A stretch of 64,000 bases of DNA from assembly GCF_029852145.1 (NCBI RefSeq), contig NC_079975.1:19535364-19599363 (forward strand), given 5' to 3'. Source of the DNA: Microplitis mediator. Its lineage: Eukaryota > Arthropoda > Insecta > Hymenoptera > Braconidae. Positions within the stretch are counted from its first letter, which is position 1; every line of letters begins with the position of its first letter. Below the pieces are notes generated by a model. That model saw nothing but the letters and a program-made list of their open reading frames with translations. It was not told the origin of the DNA and searched no databases. A program made the position numbers and the translations under genes. This document shows positions 23,001 to 35,125 of this stretch, piece by piece.

Positions 23001-26000
23001 TTATATTTTTTTTAACAAATGTCTGGTTTTTGCGAATCACGATATCAGCAAAGTAAACCATAAGTTGATTGGGGTTATATATAATAATCGTTTTTGGCTG
23101 CTTTCAACCCTCATTTCTTATTTATTTTATTTTAATTAATAAAAAATTATCAACGTATTTATAGATAGGAGAATAAGGGCTAAAAATCTACAGGTGTCTT
23201 TTGATACATACAAAAAGATGTCAAAGATTTAGTTGAATAAATAGATATGGTTTTTAAAATCTGGTGATTTGATATGAAATGACCTATATATATGTCGTAG
23301 AAATATCGTGAAATCAGACATTTTATGAACTGTCTAGACATTTCATGAACTGCAAACAGATCGTGTAACGGTCATTTCGTTATCCGGTGTCTAAAATTTT
23401 TAGGCATTTCATGAAATGAAACAGTCAGGCCTTAGATAGATCGTGTAATGTTGTAGAATTATAAGAAATGTCTAATTTATTTAGACAGTTCGTCAAATTT
23501 CTAATGGCGGTATTGTTTATAGTGTAATATTGTAAATTAAATAAATATTTTCGAACAAGTCATATTTCGCGCTCAACAACTCTGTGTTAAAGTTTAACCG
23601 TGAGCCTAGTGATCCCCAAAATATATTATGTTTCATCACGGATCAAAAAGAAGAAGTGAACCAAGTAGCTGTACAAGCCAGTGTCATAATAGAGTGATTC
23701 AGGCTGGAAAGTCTTATCTTGGCTGGCTCTCAATTTCTTTTACAGGATGAAATCAGCATGAATCTGCTATCTTTGAGGAAAGCTGTTAAAAACTCCAGCG
23801 GTGGACAGGGATACTTTCAATGCTCGTGTAGAGTTTCGGACGTGCAATGCACAACTAAAAGGTGTGATTGTAAAAAAACAAACGTGTTATGTAATAGTAG
23901 ATCTCATGCTAGCGCTCTACACAATGAGAAATGTATTGCGTTTATCACTATACTTTTATATTCGTATAGTATGTAACACTATACTTATGGCGTTTTCTAC
24001 AATACTGTATAGTATATAACGCCATAAGTATGGTGCTACACGCCATACTAATGGTACTCAATGCGATAGTGTATAAAAGTATGATTAATTCGCATTTACA
24101 TATATCACTCCTAGACATTACACAATCAGCAATACCCCCATTAGGCATTTCACGAACTGTCTAAATAACTTAGACATTTCTTATAATTCTACAACATTAC
24201 ACGATCTGTCTAAGGCCCTATTGCATTTCATAATATGCCTGCAAATTTTGTTCACTTCGTGGAAGAAAAAGACCGTTACACGATCTGTCTGCAGTTCACA
24301 AAATGTTTAGACAGTTCATGAAATGTCCAATTTCACGATGTGTCTACACGGAGAGAAAAATATCGTCAGAATGACTATCCAATGTGTCCTCAAATGACGT
24401 ATTGTCAGAATAACGATTCGTATCCCTAATTTAAGAATACTCACATGTTAATTTAACAATCTATACTATCGTTAATTTAAAGATATGCATTTAGGTTAGG
24501 ATGAGTATTCATTTATTTAATTCAAAAATACGACGAATAGCCTTTGTAAGGATATGTAGTTTCGTTGATATAGGTAACTGTATCGCCAGCGTCAGGATCC
24601 GTATAGCTAAATTGGCTATACGTTTCATCGTTTTCGGTTGCCGGATGCCTAACTACAGAGTTTGCGCAATAGTCATGTCAGTGATTCATAAAACGCCTAA
24701 AATAAGGATACGAATCGTCATTTTGACAATCCCCACACGGAAAAAGTATATATCCGTATATATTCGGGCAAATCTGAATATATGCCGAATATATGCGGCA
24801 TATATTCAGATTTGCCCGAATATATACGGATATATAATTTTTCCGTGCGGGTCCACTGTGAGGATACTCGGTATAGCTGAATTGGCTATACGGCGTATAG
24901 CCAGAATGGTGATACGTATACTTACTCTGACGATATTTTTCTCTCTGAGTACGTCATATATACAGATTATGACCAAATTTTTTGGAAAATCTACCATGAG
25001 GACAAATACAAATGCTAGATTTCTATGAATTGAAAATCTAAAAAGACCCACGGGGTTTTTAAAAGAAATAACATTTTCAAAAATGTATTTATATCGTTAT
25101 GATCAAACCCTGCAAAATTTAATTCATTCCAAATTCGACATTCTCACTTTTTTCCAATCTTACTGTCTCTTGATACAAACTATTACTTACTAGAATTATT
25201 TGAAATCCATTCAAACATACTAATACAGTGCTGGTCATAATTTGAACAACTGCACAAAAACTGAAACAGTTATTGGCTACATTTAACATATTAATTATTT
25301 TTTGATGGTGTGTAACACAGTGCTTAAACCTCCAATCAAAGGTATCTTCGTCATACACATTCGTCTCTTGCATTTCAAACATCACGAATTCCCTTATTTC
25401 GTTGTCTTTATTATTATCACCATCGTTATGAGCGTTTGTTATTGCGCTACTCTGAAATATTGTTGAATTCTTATCTGATGACAAATTGATAGCACGTTTA
25501 TTAGAATTACTGCGACAATGTCTGCAATTTGCTTTTAATATTTCTAATTGGACAGTCAGATATCTCATTATTACAATTACCATGATATCAACACCAAAAA
25601 GAGAGTAGTCGACAATTAAAATACCATAAGATATTGCGACATACATTAAATGATAATAAGGTGACTTTGATGCATCAAACGGAACAAAAATACGTACTGG
25701 AAATTCTCGGTTTTTAATGTCAGCACTAAAAATGCGTGCTGATGCTACTAAAATGACCATTCCAAAAACTGTCAAAAATTGTCGATTTTCAAAATCCGCT
25801 ATCTCAGTAATCCATTTCATAACTTGAACATCTGAAATTTTAAGATTTTAATAAATTAATCATAAATCAATAATTATCTTTAGTTTAACTCACTGTTTTT
25901 TTTCTTAATTATGTCTATCGGTTCATAAATATCGTTTATAAGTTTCTTGATATTTTTATATTCAATGCAACATTTCAATCCCTTTGCTAATGTTTCGAAA

Positions 26001-26316
26001 CTTCCGATCAAGAAACATAAATTATCTGTAATAAGTGATATCTCATTGATGTTAGCGATTGCATCGGCTGACATAATCAATGTTAATAACACAATTATGG
26101 TGAGGTTGAACAAACGGAAAATTGAATTTAAAAATCTAAAACTTGTAATCGTTGTTTCTACAGGCCAAATACCACCAAACCTTTGATACGTTTTAAAATA
26201 AAAAAGTATATAAATTAATAAATTGAAATTAGTATACTATTGTAAAATATATTCAAATAAACGTATAAAACATTATTGAACGTATTTAACTTCATAAAGT
26301 TTGTTCACCTCAGCAT
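20048..26316 (-). CDS. Odorant receptor OR-C (7tm_6), four main coding exons spread over 6 kb
   Basis: Third receptor of the array. Exons: 25894..26180 (287 nt), 25191..25831 (641 nt), 22711..22815 (105 nt, with WCWYGN) and 20048..20308 (to the stop). Exon lengths and phases equal those of OR-B. Intron 2 (about 2.4 kb) holds two adjoining TIR elements, and intron 3 (about 2.4 kb) holds a 2-kb TIR element with another nested inside. No premature stop is seen. A possible 8-nt first exon at 26309..26316 reads ATGCTGAG before a GTGAAC donor and would join in phase to give a start a few residues before GIWP; the matching site is ATA in OR-A and ATT in OR-B, so this start is doubtful. As in OR-B, the 3' end may include a 75-nt intron after FVS. 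Probably functional, ligand unknown. Confidence 0.85.
21020..21110 (-). promoter_or_regulatory. CTCF-like motif in a conserved transposon core
   Basis: GGCGCCATCTAGTGGCG at 21049-21065 fits the insect/vertebrate CTCF core (CCACTAGATGGCGCC on the minus strand). The surrounding 90 nt, including a GTAAGAAACTTATTT donor-like stretch, recurs in the element at 39-1414 (about 655-745), where the core is mutated to CCACGAGATCGCGCC. Function inferred from motif only. Confidence 0.4.
21482..21963. mobile_element. MITE with ACACTGTAAAAAATC ends, nested
   Basis: Left ACACTGTAAAAAATCACCGG and right CTCTTTTTACAGTGT are inverted. The interior is built from ACCGGTGTTAAAAT and its complement. Nested in the 20520-22486 element. 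Confidence 0.85.
22816..23296. other. OR-C intron 2, unassigned part
   Basis: No gene seen. It contains a GTACATTGCATAGCGAGTGGGC stretch that recurs at about 39330 in the astacin-1 intron, again just beyond an exon, so it is a small dispersed repeat. Confidence 0.4.
23297..24347. mobile_element. DNA transposon remnant with long TIRs carrying a KRBA2-like integrase tail
   Basis: The outer arms (23297-23373 and 24271-24347) are inverted copies: GTAGAAATATCGTGAAAT.. against GTAGACACATCGTGAAAT.., both ending AGATCGTGTAACGGTC. A second pair of inverted blocks lies at about 23395-23515 and 24138-24240, so each arm is about 200 nt in total. Between them is a coding remnant (23719..23976). Confidence 0.75.
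23719..23976 (+). pseudogene. Cysteine-rich C-terminal remnant of a KRBA2-like transposon integrase
   Basis: The frame contains LLSLRKAVKNSSGGQGYFQC followed by the cysteine pattern CSCRVSDVQCTTKRCDCKK and then CNSRSH. This order (SLREA..GGQGF..C.C...C.TKRC.C.K....CNSRCH) is what I recall from the end of KRBA2-like integrases in many arthropod genomes. The last CNSRCH cysteine is replaced by serine, upstream coding is in other frames with stops (about 23590-23695), and no integrase catalytic core is present. Family assignment is from memory of the pattern. Confidence 0.55.
24345..24952. mobile_element. TIR element, ACACGGAGAGAAAAATATCG family, copy 1
   Basis: Left TACACGGAGAGAAAAATATC and inverted right GATATTTTTCTCTCTGAGTA. 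Subterminal TATAGCC/GGCTATACG words are shared with the copy at 47452-47965. It abuts the 23297-24347 element directly and carries the palindromic MITE at 24734-24850. The 175-codon frame through it is a by-product of repeated words. Confidence 0.8.
24734..24850. mobile_element. Palindromic MITE, ATATATCCG family, copy 3 (nested)
   Basis: CACACGGAAAAAGTATATAT..CGGGCAAATCTGAATATATG and its inverse form an almost perfect hairpin of about 55-nt arms. Cleanest member of the family. Confidence 0.85.
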
Positions 26317-26350
26317 TGTAGCGAGTCTATTTATTGTAAGCTTATAATGC
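26290..26350 (-). promoter_or_regulatory. Candidate core promoter and possible first mini-exon of OR-C
   Basis: Same block as in OR-A and OR-B. On the minus strand AATAAATAG is followed by ATGCTGAG and the donor-like GTGAAC (forward 26303-26308). Only this copy has an ATG there. Confidence 0.38.
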
Positions 26351-28756
26351 ATAATGACAAGTATTTCTTTTATAACTGAATGTGAAAAATATTTTTATTT
26401 TCCAGTCTCGTTTTGTTCTTTAGCTATCGATTATATAAAGCAAGTTCTCTTCCGACTATCATTCAATATCTTTGTTTCTTTATTTTACAATGTTTTTTCA
26501 CGCACACACCAAAAGACATGTAATTGAACTAAACGGTTTTGGGGTAGAAGAATATGAGTACTTTTACTCGTTATACATCAAGTACCAAATTACAGTCTAC
26601 AAGTTATTACCGAGAAAATATAATTTACGTGAATAAAATATGAGGTAAATTTATCTAAGATGGACTTACATTGTTATTACCTGGCATCGATTCCGCGAAC
26701 GTTAATTCAAGGGGGTTGAAGAAGTTTTTTCTTAGCACCGCCACTTTATCATATTTCTGATAGTCGTACAGTTAACATCACCTTTCTTTTGAAGAATCCT
26801 AATACTTAATAGAAATAATTTTATTTAAAAAAAAAAAAAAAACATTTTCGTGCCTTGGGATTCAGTTTCTGGGTTAAAGAAAAGAAAGCAAAACTTTTCT
26901 CTATCATTTGTATTTAAATTTATTTATAATTGTAATTAATAATATTTTTTCATTTTCTTCTCAGTATACAATACTTGTTTATGAAAGTGTTTTTAAAAGA
27001 AATCATTTTATAGTTATCAGAGTAAACACACAAAAAAAAAATGAGTTAAATGTAACCTAATCAATGAACGTTAAACAATAACATAAGTTTCGTGTTGAAT
27101 ATTTTACCTACCAGAGATGGGCAAAAACAGATTTAAAAATTACTACGTACTCAAATAAAGTTGTGTCTAATATCTAAATTATTGTTTTGCATCGGACGAA
27201 AAAATATACTTATTTAAACAATGACGGGAGCAAAAAAATAAAAAAAAAGTTTGTGGTCATTTTTAGAGGGCTGTAACATTGTGAAAAATCATCGCATAGA
27301 CAATAAAAAAATGCTGGAAAATCTTAATACGCACACTCGAACGCTCAAGTCAAAATAAAAATGTAACTTGAATTTGCCTTATTTTGGTGTTATTTTTATA
27401 CAAACATCTGATTCTATAAAAATATAGATCAATTCATTAAAAAAACAAAAAAAAACTTTTAATACATTCACTTTGTTAACGTCGAAAATTATACGTTATT
27501 GACAGATGTATTTATTTATGTTTTTGTTTTTATTTACACTTAACTGGCTTACTTAATCACAATTTGATACGACCACATCTAAGTCAAATTTCATTTTTGA
27601 CTCGGGACTGCTAATTTTTCTGGAACTTGTCTCTGGAGGTGATTGAAGAAATATGAATAGAAACATAGCTACTTTTCTCATTACTTTTCTAACAACTCAT
27701 AATATACGGGTCGAAATATTCCGAAAATCATGCCAGGACTGCTTTTTTGAAGCCCCTCTCGACTATTGAAATAATTATTTAAATCTGTTCTTTAGTTTCA
27801 GAAGTATCGCAAAGAGCAATTTTTTTTTTTTCAATTATCGTAATTAATAACTTACGCTATTTGGAATCGAAAGCCCATCAGACTTGGGAGTCTATCTGTA
27901 CATCAAATTGTTAATTATCTAAGGAAATGTTTTATTTTTTAAATGTTATTTTTTGAATAATTTATAATCTGTTTAGTTGATTAATTGCATATCTTTTTCA
28001 GACATGGCACTCATTAAGGTTTCGCGGTTGACGCAAGCTTTATTATTTGAATCGATCGAGTCACTCAAGAGCTTCATAAAATTCACACTTGCATACACAC
28101 TCGAACATCTTTCTGAAAGTCAGCGGTGGCTTCCAAATTAAATCTTAAAATATGTTGATATCTACTAAGGAAATAAAAAAAAAATGAAAAGATATCAGAT
28201 TGTAGACGTCATCTTTATTTTGACGCTTGTAACAATTCGTTTTATCAGGATATAATAATACTTTGACGTAGTAACCATTAAATTAGATAGTTCCATTTCT
28301 TACCAGTATTAAATGGATTTTTAATTATCACTTTGAACAAGATAAAATTATCGTTTCCCTCAAATACTATTTATTTCGAATTGAATTTTGTATCGAAACA
28401 CAACAGGTAAGAGTATTAACTAAATATTATTTTTCTATTATCGAAAAAGTCTAACGTTTAAGTTATTATAAAATATTTTTGTTTGAATTTGTATACTCAC
28501 TCACTTTGTGAAAAATCTTCGGTGTAAATGCAGTGTAAATACGAAACGGATAATTATTTATTAATTTAATCTTCTTAGATTGAAGTTTACTCCAAAAAGA
28601 GAAGGAGGATAATTATGTTATTTATGAAGAAACTGCAAAATTACAAGTATTCAAATGAATCAAGCTGTACAATTTTGCATGAAAACATTTTTTTTTTATT
28701 TAATGTAAATCTATTAAAACATTAAAATTACGTTATTATACAAAAAAAAAAAAAGC
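26351..28756. other. Intergenic stretch between OR-C and the 28.8-kb element
   Basis: 26400-26900 is similar to the upstream flanks of OR-A and OR-B. From 26900 to 28756 I see no gene, only AT-rich sequence with poly-A runs and short frames. Confidence 0.5.
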
Positions 28757-30163
28757 ACCCGGGTCAAAAAATTTTATCTGTTTTAAATCAAATAAAAATT
28801 TTAAGTTATTTATATTCGATTTTACTTTTGATTTGTATTTAATTAGCATGTGAAATTTAATCGAATTTTGCCTGTTCTATTTGATATTTAGACTATTTTC
28901 AGACACTTGTTTTTAATAATTTTTAGTCTGGTATTGGTCGCCTCTAGATCAAAATCAGACTTTCTCATTAAGTAGTTGTTTCGAGGTAGTCACGTCCAAA
29001 AGTATAGCTTACCAGATTAAAAAAACAACAACTAAAGTGGTTAGTTTAACGCTGCTCATTGAAAACTTTTGCAAAAGTACAGTCATATGGCTATCACATA
29101 CATTCAAGTAGTATCAATACGTTTATGTACACATACATCCATAATATTCGAGAAGTGATCGTGGCAACAACGTTTACTGTTACTGCGCACCTTTTTTGCG
29201 TTCAGTGATAATTATTATCATAGTCGTAAGACATAACCAAAGTAACCATCAAAATATTAAGATCGATTTATAAAAAAAAAAAGTGTTAGTATATAAAGTA
29301 AAACAAGTGACGAATGTAACTCGAGGAAGAATTAAAATATTGATTTTTTCCTGTTTTCCTCAACACCTTGAATGATTGAGTGTGTTCATCGAAATAACAA
29401 TCATCCAAGTACTGGGTAGTGAATAAAATGTCCTTGTCTTCAATATTTACAAATATTTAATGTAATTAATAAATTAGTTAAATTTTTTTATTAATAATAG
29501 AATAATTAATTAATTTCATTTATTGGTTATATTTTTATATTAAAGTGCCTATTTGTACTTTCGCGCGCTTCTCTTGTTGTAATATAAGCGCTGTTGTCAC
29601 ATTACACTACTGTTTTGGTACGTCTTTAAAATTTTTAACAAGTTTCAAGCTCTGATAAATTATAATTCAAAAACGGCGTGGTCAATAATTTTCATTTTTT
29701 TTTATGTGGTTTATAATTTCAGTTTCATATCATATAAAATTTTTGAAAGTTCCTACATTATGTATTGATTTTAGTCCAAAAAAATCACCCATAAATCTCT
29801 ATTCTCCGTAAGAGCCCGTGTTAAAATTTCAGTATTTTGAAAACGTTTTTCATAAAATTGGGGTGGTCAATGTTACTCAGATTCCCTCATATGATTTGCA
29901 GTCAATCAAAGAACAATCAGGTGAAGTTTCATAAAAATCCTACATTAAATTAATCCACGCAACAACTAACTCAATACATGTATATTATATTATTTGTTTT
30001 TATTCAGACCAAAATAAGACTTTTACTGCTGATTATTTTTATTAGTCTGTATTGATCGTCTTTAGATAAAAAACGACTTCAAATTTTTACAAAAATTTGG
30101 AGACCAATTAGTTCAAATACAATATAGTTAAACTAAAGTTAGATCAAATTTTTCATTCCGGGT
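28757..30163. mobile_element. Possible 1.4-kb TIR element (ACCCGGGTCAAAAAATTTTATC ends)
   Basis: Left CACCCGGGTCAAAAAATTTT and the right end read inward, ACCCGGAATGAAAAATTTGA, are imperfect inverted repeats. No transposase frame. Ends are degenerate, so moderate confidence. Confidence 0.5.
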
Positions 30164-30813
30164 ATTGCATTATTAATTTCATATCTAGTGCGAAGAATCA
30201 TTCTCTTGACAGAACGAAACCAAAATTTATTTGCACTACTGCAAAAAAAAAAAGATCAAAATATTTTAAAATGAACTTGGGTCTCTCCGATTAAGAAAAT
30301 TATTTTTTATAAAGTTTTTTAATTTTTGCACCAAAAATATATTAGATTAAAAATTCTCACTATCATCATTTAGTGTGGTAAGAATATATGAGATTCAAAA
30401 AAATTTTTTCTCTCTCAGCTTAGAGTAGATAAAAATCGAAATAAAATCTACATTTCCTGTGAAACTATTCCGCTGAAAAAAACTCTTAACTCTATTAATT
30501 CTAAACGCAGGATAATTTTTTTTTAAACTTGAGAACTGAGTTTCAAAATGAATTCGAGTAAAATTCATTTAAAATTCAGTCCTGATTATCAACAATATAT
30601 GAGTATAAAAAAATTATAAAAGAATAAGTAACAATAAATCTCAACTGCACGATAATATTTGAACACGATTATTGTCTAGCAGATGACTCAGTCGTGTGCT
30701 GAACAGTGTAATCAGTCGTCTTTTAATTTTTCCATGCCCGCAATTTTTTTTTTCCTGCTTCAGGTCTCACGCAAGAATAACTAAATAAATATTTGTCGAA
30801 TATTTATCAAAAG

Positions 30814-33800
30814 ATGGGATTAATATTACACATTTTCATAATTCAATTATCATTTACAATGATAACTGTAATAAATTCGAATCTGATATCAGATACTCCC
30901 TTAAGAGATAACGTGAATGATAAAGAAAAATTATTCGAAGTTCACGAATTATTTAATAGAACACGGAGAACAGTTGTGACAACTAAAAAAGAGCATCTTT
31001 GGAATGGAGCTATTATTCCTTATGTAATTGAGGATATTTTTACTGGACTACAACATAGATTGATAAAACAAGCAATGCGTATATGGGAGGAATCAACTTG
31101 CATCACATTTGTTGAAAGAATCCCAAATATTCATTCTAAATATATCACGATCACTAAATTAAACTGCGGGTATCCAATTATATTAAATATCTCGTTATTA
31201 TTTTATTGAATGAACAAAAAATTTTGATTGATAACTAATAAATTAATGATTTCAGATGTTGTTTCTTGTTGAAACCATCAGTAAGAAATGGTGGATTTTT
31301 GAGTTTAATAAATAGTTGTGATAAACTACCGATCGTTCTACATGAATTAGGACATGTAATTGGTTTTGAACATGAACATAATCGACCAGACCGTGATGAT
31401 TATCTTGAAATAATTAATGAAAACATAATGAAAGGTAAAGTACACGGTAAAAACTATTCGGATCAAACGCGGATTACACTCGGCCTGAATGATTTTGTAT
31501 TTCCCTATCAAAAAAATCCATGGGGGATTGCATAGGAACCCATAGGACCCCATACAGAAAGTATGCTCTCTTAAAATGAACCAGTGAAATTCCACTGATT
31601 CAACCAGTGAATTTCACTGGTTGAATCAGTGAACGTCGCGCTCACTGGTTTCAACCAGTGAACTAATAATATGTAAGCGCGCGAGTACAGGAGCATTCTG
31701 TACATGAGTATATTTAAGTGCTTTATTATGTCAATAAATAAGTAATATTTATTGATTATCTTCATGTAATATTTTAACTAACTTTTATATAACAATAATA
31801 ATTATATGACACAATTTTTACAGAGTTTAAAAATAAATAACTTTAGAGTAATTTCAATAGCTTGGAGCTAACCTCAAAAATGAATGACATAATTTTAAAA
31901 TTAAACAATATAAAAAGCTCATTGAAAATAGAAACAAATTAAATTTTTATAAATCCTAATAAATATTATTTATTTTACTACTAAATAATTTTTAATTAAA
32001 TATAATTGTTATTAAGACTCTTTTTGTTTTACTTCACTTTGCTTATAAATAAACGTTTATCAAAAATAAAATTAATCTAACCTATTGTGTTTATATTTAT
32101 GTAGTACACCGGCGTATCACTGGTTTAACCAGTGAGTTTTACTGGTTCAACCAGTGAGCCAAGCGATCATCTTATTCCACTGGTTCAATCAGTGAATTTC
32201 ACTGGAGAATCAGTGAAATTTCACTGGTTCATTTTAAGAGAGTGAATTTATGTAAGAGTTCATAAGAATTAATATAGGAGTTTATGGATTTCTATGAGAA
32301 TCCATGTAAGAAAGTATGGATATGTGGATTCCCATACGGGAAATCATATACCACAAATGGGTATATGAATTCTCACATATGAAACCCCCATAGGAATCCA
32401 GGCTGGATTCCCATATGGCTTTTTTTGTATGGTTGTTTAATTCTCTTAAATTGATACTATTTTCGAAGGGATGTAATGTACATTATTAATAAAAAAAATT
32501 TCCCGGAGTAAAATAATTTTAGGGAAATTCACACGTTCAATACTAAAATGCAGTTAAATCATGAAGTAAACAAATAAAAAAAATAAATTATGTATAATTT
32601 TTGACAGTTAAATATATTATATACGTAGAGAAGGGTTATCCAACGTAATTTATCAATATTCGAAATCAGTCATGTAGATTATGAGTTATTTCAGGAATAA
32701 AAAAGTTTTTTTATTTCTTTAGATATTTTAGAAATTACTCAATCGATTGGTTTTATAATCAGCTCTAGCAATTAAAGTACAAAGAAATTTTAGAAACATG
32801 AAGTAAATGCGCAATAGATGCTTCACAAATATGTTGTTATACGTTAACTATCACATTTTTTTTTTATCGAGAAGTAATAAAAATTTCATAATCTAATATT
32901 CCAGTCATTAATTTTAAAGATTAGTATTTCAAAACAACAATAAATATAAAAAAAAATAAAAAAACCAATGATAACTAATCATCAAGCAGTTTGATAGATA
33001 TTTTGTAATTCGCCAAACTTTTGTTTCCGACAAACTTAGGGAAGGGAGGAGCAAAACGGAGTAAGGGGAGGGGAAGGCAAAATGAAGTACTTCTGAAATC
33101 TTATAAAAAAAATTTGTTTTTTAAACATTCCAAAATCACTTTTGTAAATATATTTGAGAATTATTTTGAATTTTATTTTGTTAAACTATTTCAACAATGA
33201 AAAGTTTCAGCCGAAAAATGTTAATGACATTTGTTTTATGAGTTTATGACAATAACTATTAAAAACTTTTTTCTTTATCCCTTAGTCGAAAGTACGCACT
33301 TCCCTCCCTAATTTTAAGGCCTAAAGTCTCATTTCCCTCTCCTAGTGGAGTTACACGCGCCCCACTTACATCGCCGGGAGCAAAAAATTTTTTCGTGCCT
33401 ACGGAAACAGCCGGCTGCTGCCATCTAGTGATCGTCTACCACTTTATAAATAAAATTTTTCACGATAACATCATAGATCGTTACTTTATTTATATGTACG
33501 TCAGTGTTTTTTGTGTCTCGTTGTTTGTGATATTTTAAGTAAACAGTGTACTTGCAATAATAAAATGACTGAAAAAGTATCATCTTATGACTCTATGGAC
33601 GAGGATGAGGTGATAAAAGATTTTGATGCAGAGGCGAGGTTAATTATTGAAAGTTTATGTATTCATTTATATATTATTTATTGGCAGGAAAAAAATCTTG
33701 TTCATAGGCATAAATTTATTTCTTTCGAAAAAAAATAATTATTTTTTATTTTTATTTTTTATAAGTATAATTATGTCTTTTTTAACTTCCCGCTAAGAAA

Positions 33801-35089
33801 ATTGTAAATTTTCAAAAATTCGGGAAGTTATTGGTTTCGGTCCGATTTACGAAAATCGAATTTCCATCAGATGTCGACGTTTTGAGGTCCGAGGGAGCTA
33901 TTCTGACTAATTTCACGATGATGTCCGAGTGTACGTATGTAAATACCTGTATCTTTTGAACGGATGAACCGATTTTGAACTTTAAGGTGTCATTCGACGC
34001 GGATTGACAATATCTTGAAGCCGAAAGAAAATTGAGCTTGATCGGTAGGGCTCGTTCAGAGATATTCCAAAAATAAAGTTTTTTGAAAAATGTTTTTTTT
34101 TGATAACTTTTAATGTGCTCAATAGATTGATTCCAAAATGGACTGGGCTCTAGAGCTTTATAAGCCGCGTCGAATGCCACCTCAACCATCAAAATCGGTT
34201 TATTAGTTCAAGAGAAACCGTTGTCGAAAGAATTAAAAAAAAAAAAATTTTTTATTTTTCCTGAAATATCACAAAAACGACTCAATAAATCGAATCCAAA
34301 ATTTGATCAGCTTTAGAACTTGACAAAACGCGTCGATTGCCGCCTCAACCATCAAAATCGGTTAATTCGTTCGCGAGATATCGTGGGAGAAAGAAATGCT
34401 AAAAAATGGTTTTTTACAAAACAATGGCATACAAAAATATTTGCGAGCTCGAAGAGCTTGAAAATGTATTCACAATAGTGTTTTTGAGCTCGTTGAGCTC
34501 GAGAACAGCGGGAAGTTTTGGGGCTGGCCCGCAGGGTCAACTTATAGACCGATTTTTTTTGTTTTGTTTTTGATGCCTGCCCCCGCCGACCAGACGCACT
34601 CGCTTCGCTCGTGCTTTCAAATGTCGCGGGACAGGCATCAAAAACGCAACAAAAAAAAAAAAGGGAGACGGAAAAAAATTAAAGTTTTATGTATGTCCGA
34701 AAGAGGCGCGTCAATAGGGAGCAAATAAACAAACATGGCCGACCTGTCAGCTGAAGGCAGAACGTGGTTGTGTTGTTTATAGTATTCAAAAATGTAATTA
34801 ATAAACGTACTTTCGACCAGGTATAAAGAAAAATCGTATACACCACACGGGAAGATAGTTAAAAGCCCTGCCCTGTGTGTCATGATGCCCTCGGCTTCGC
34901 CTCGGGCATCATATCACACAGGGCAGGAATTTCAACTTTCTTCCCTTGTAGTGTAATATACTATTTTCTTGCCTTGCATCCAATAATTATGAGAAATGTT
35001 ATTTAGCTTTATGTAAATTACTAAGAAGAAAATTTAATTTAATCAAATTTATTCGATGGAGAGATGTCGCTGTAAAATTAAATAGTAAA

Positions 35090-35125
<36 letters not shown>

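Noticed and set aside
24501..25028. 175-codon plus-strand open frame
   Set aside because: It runs through the arms and nested palindrome of a TIR element into intron sequence shared with OR-B; amino acids reflect repeated TATAGCC words.
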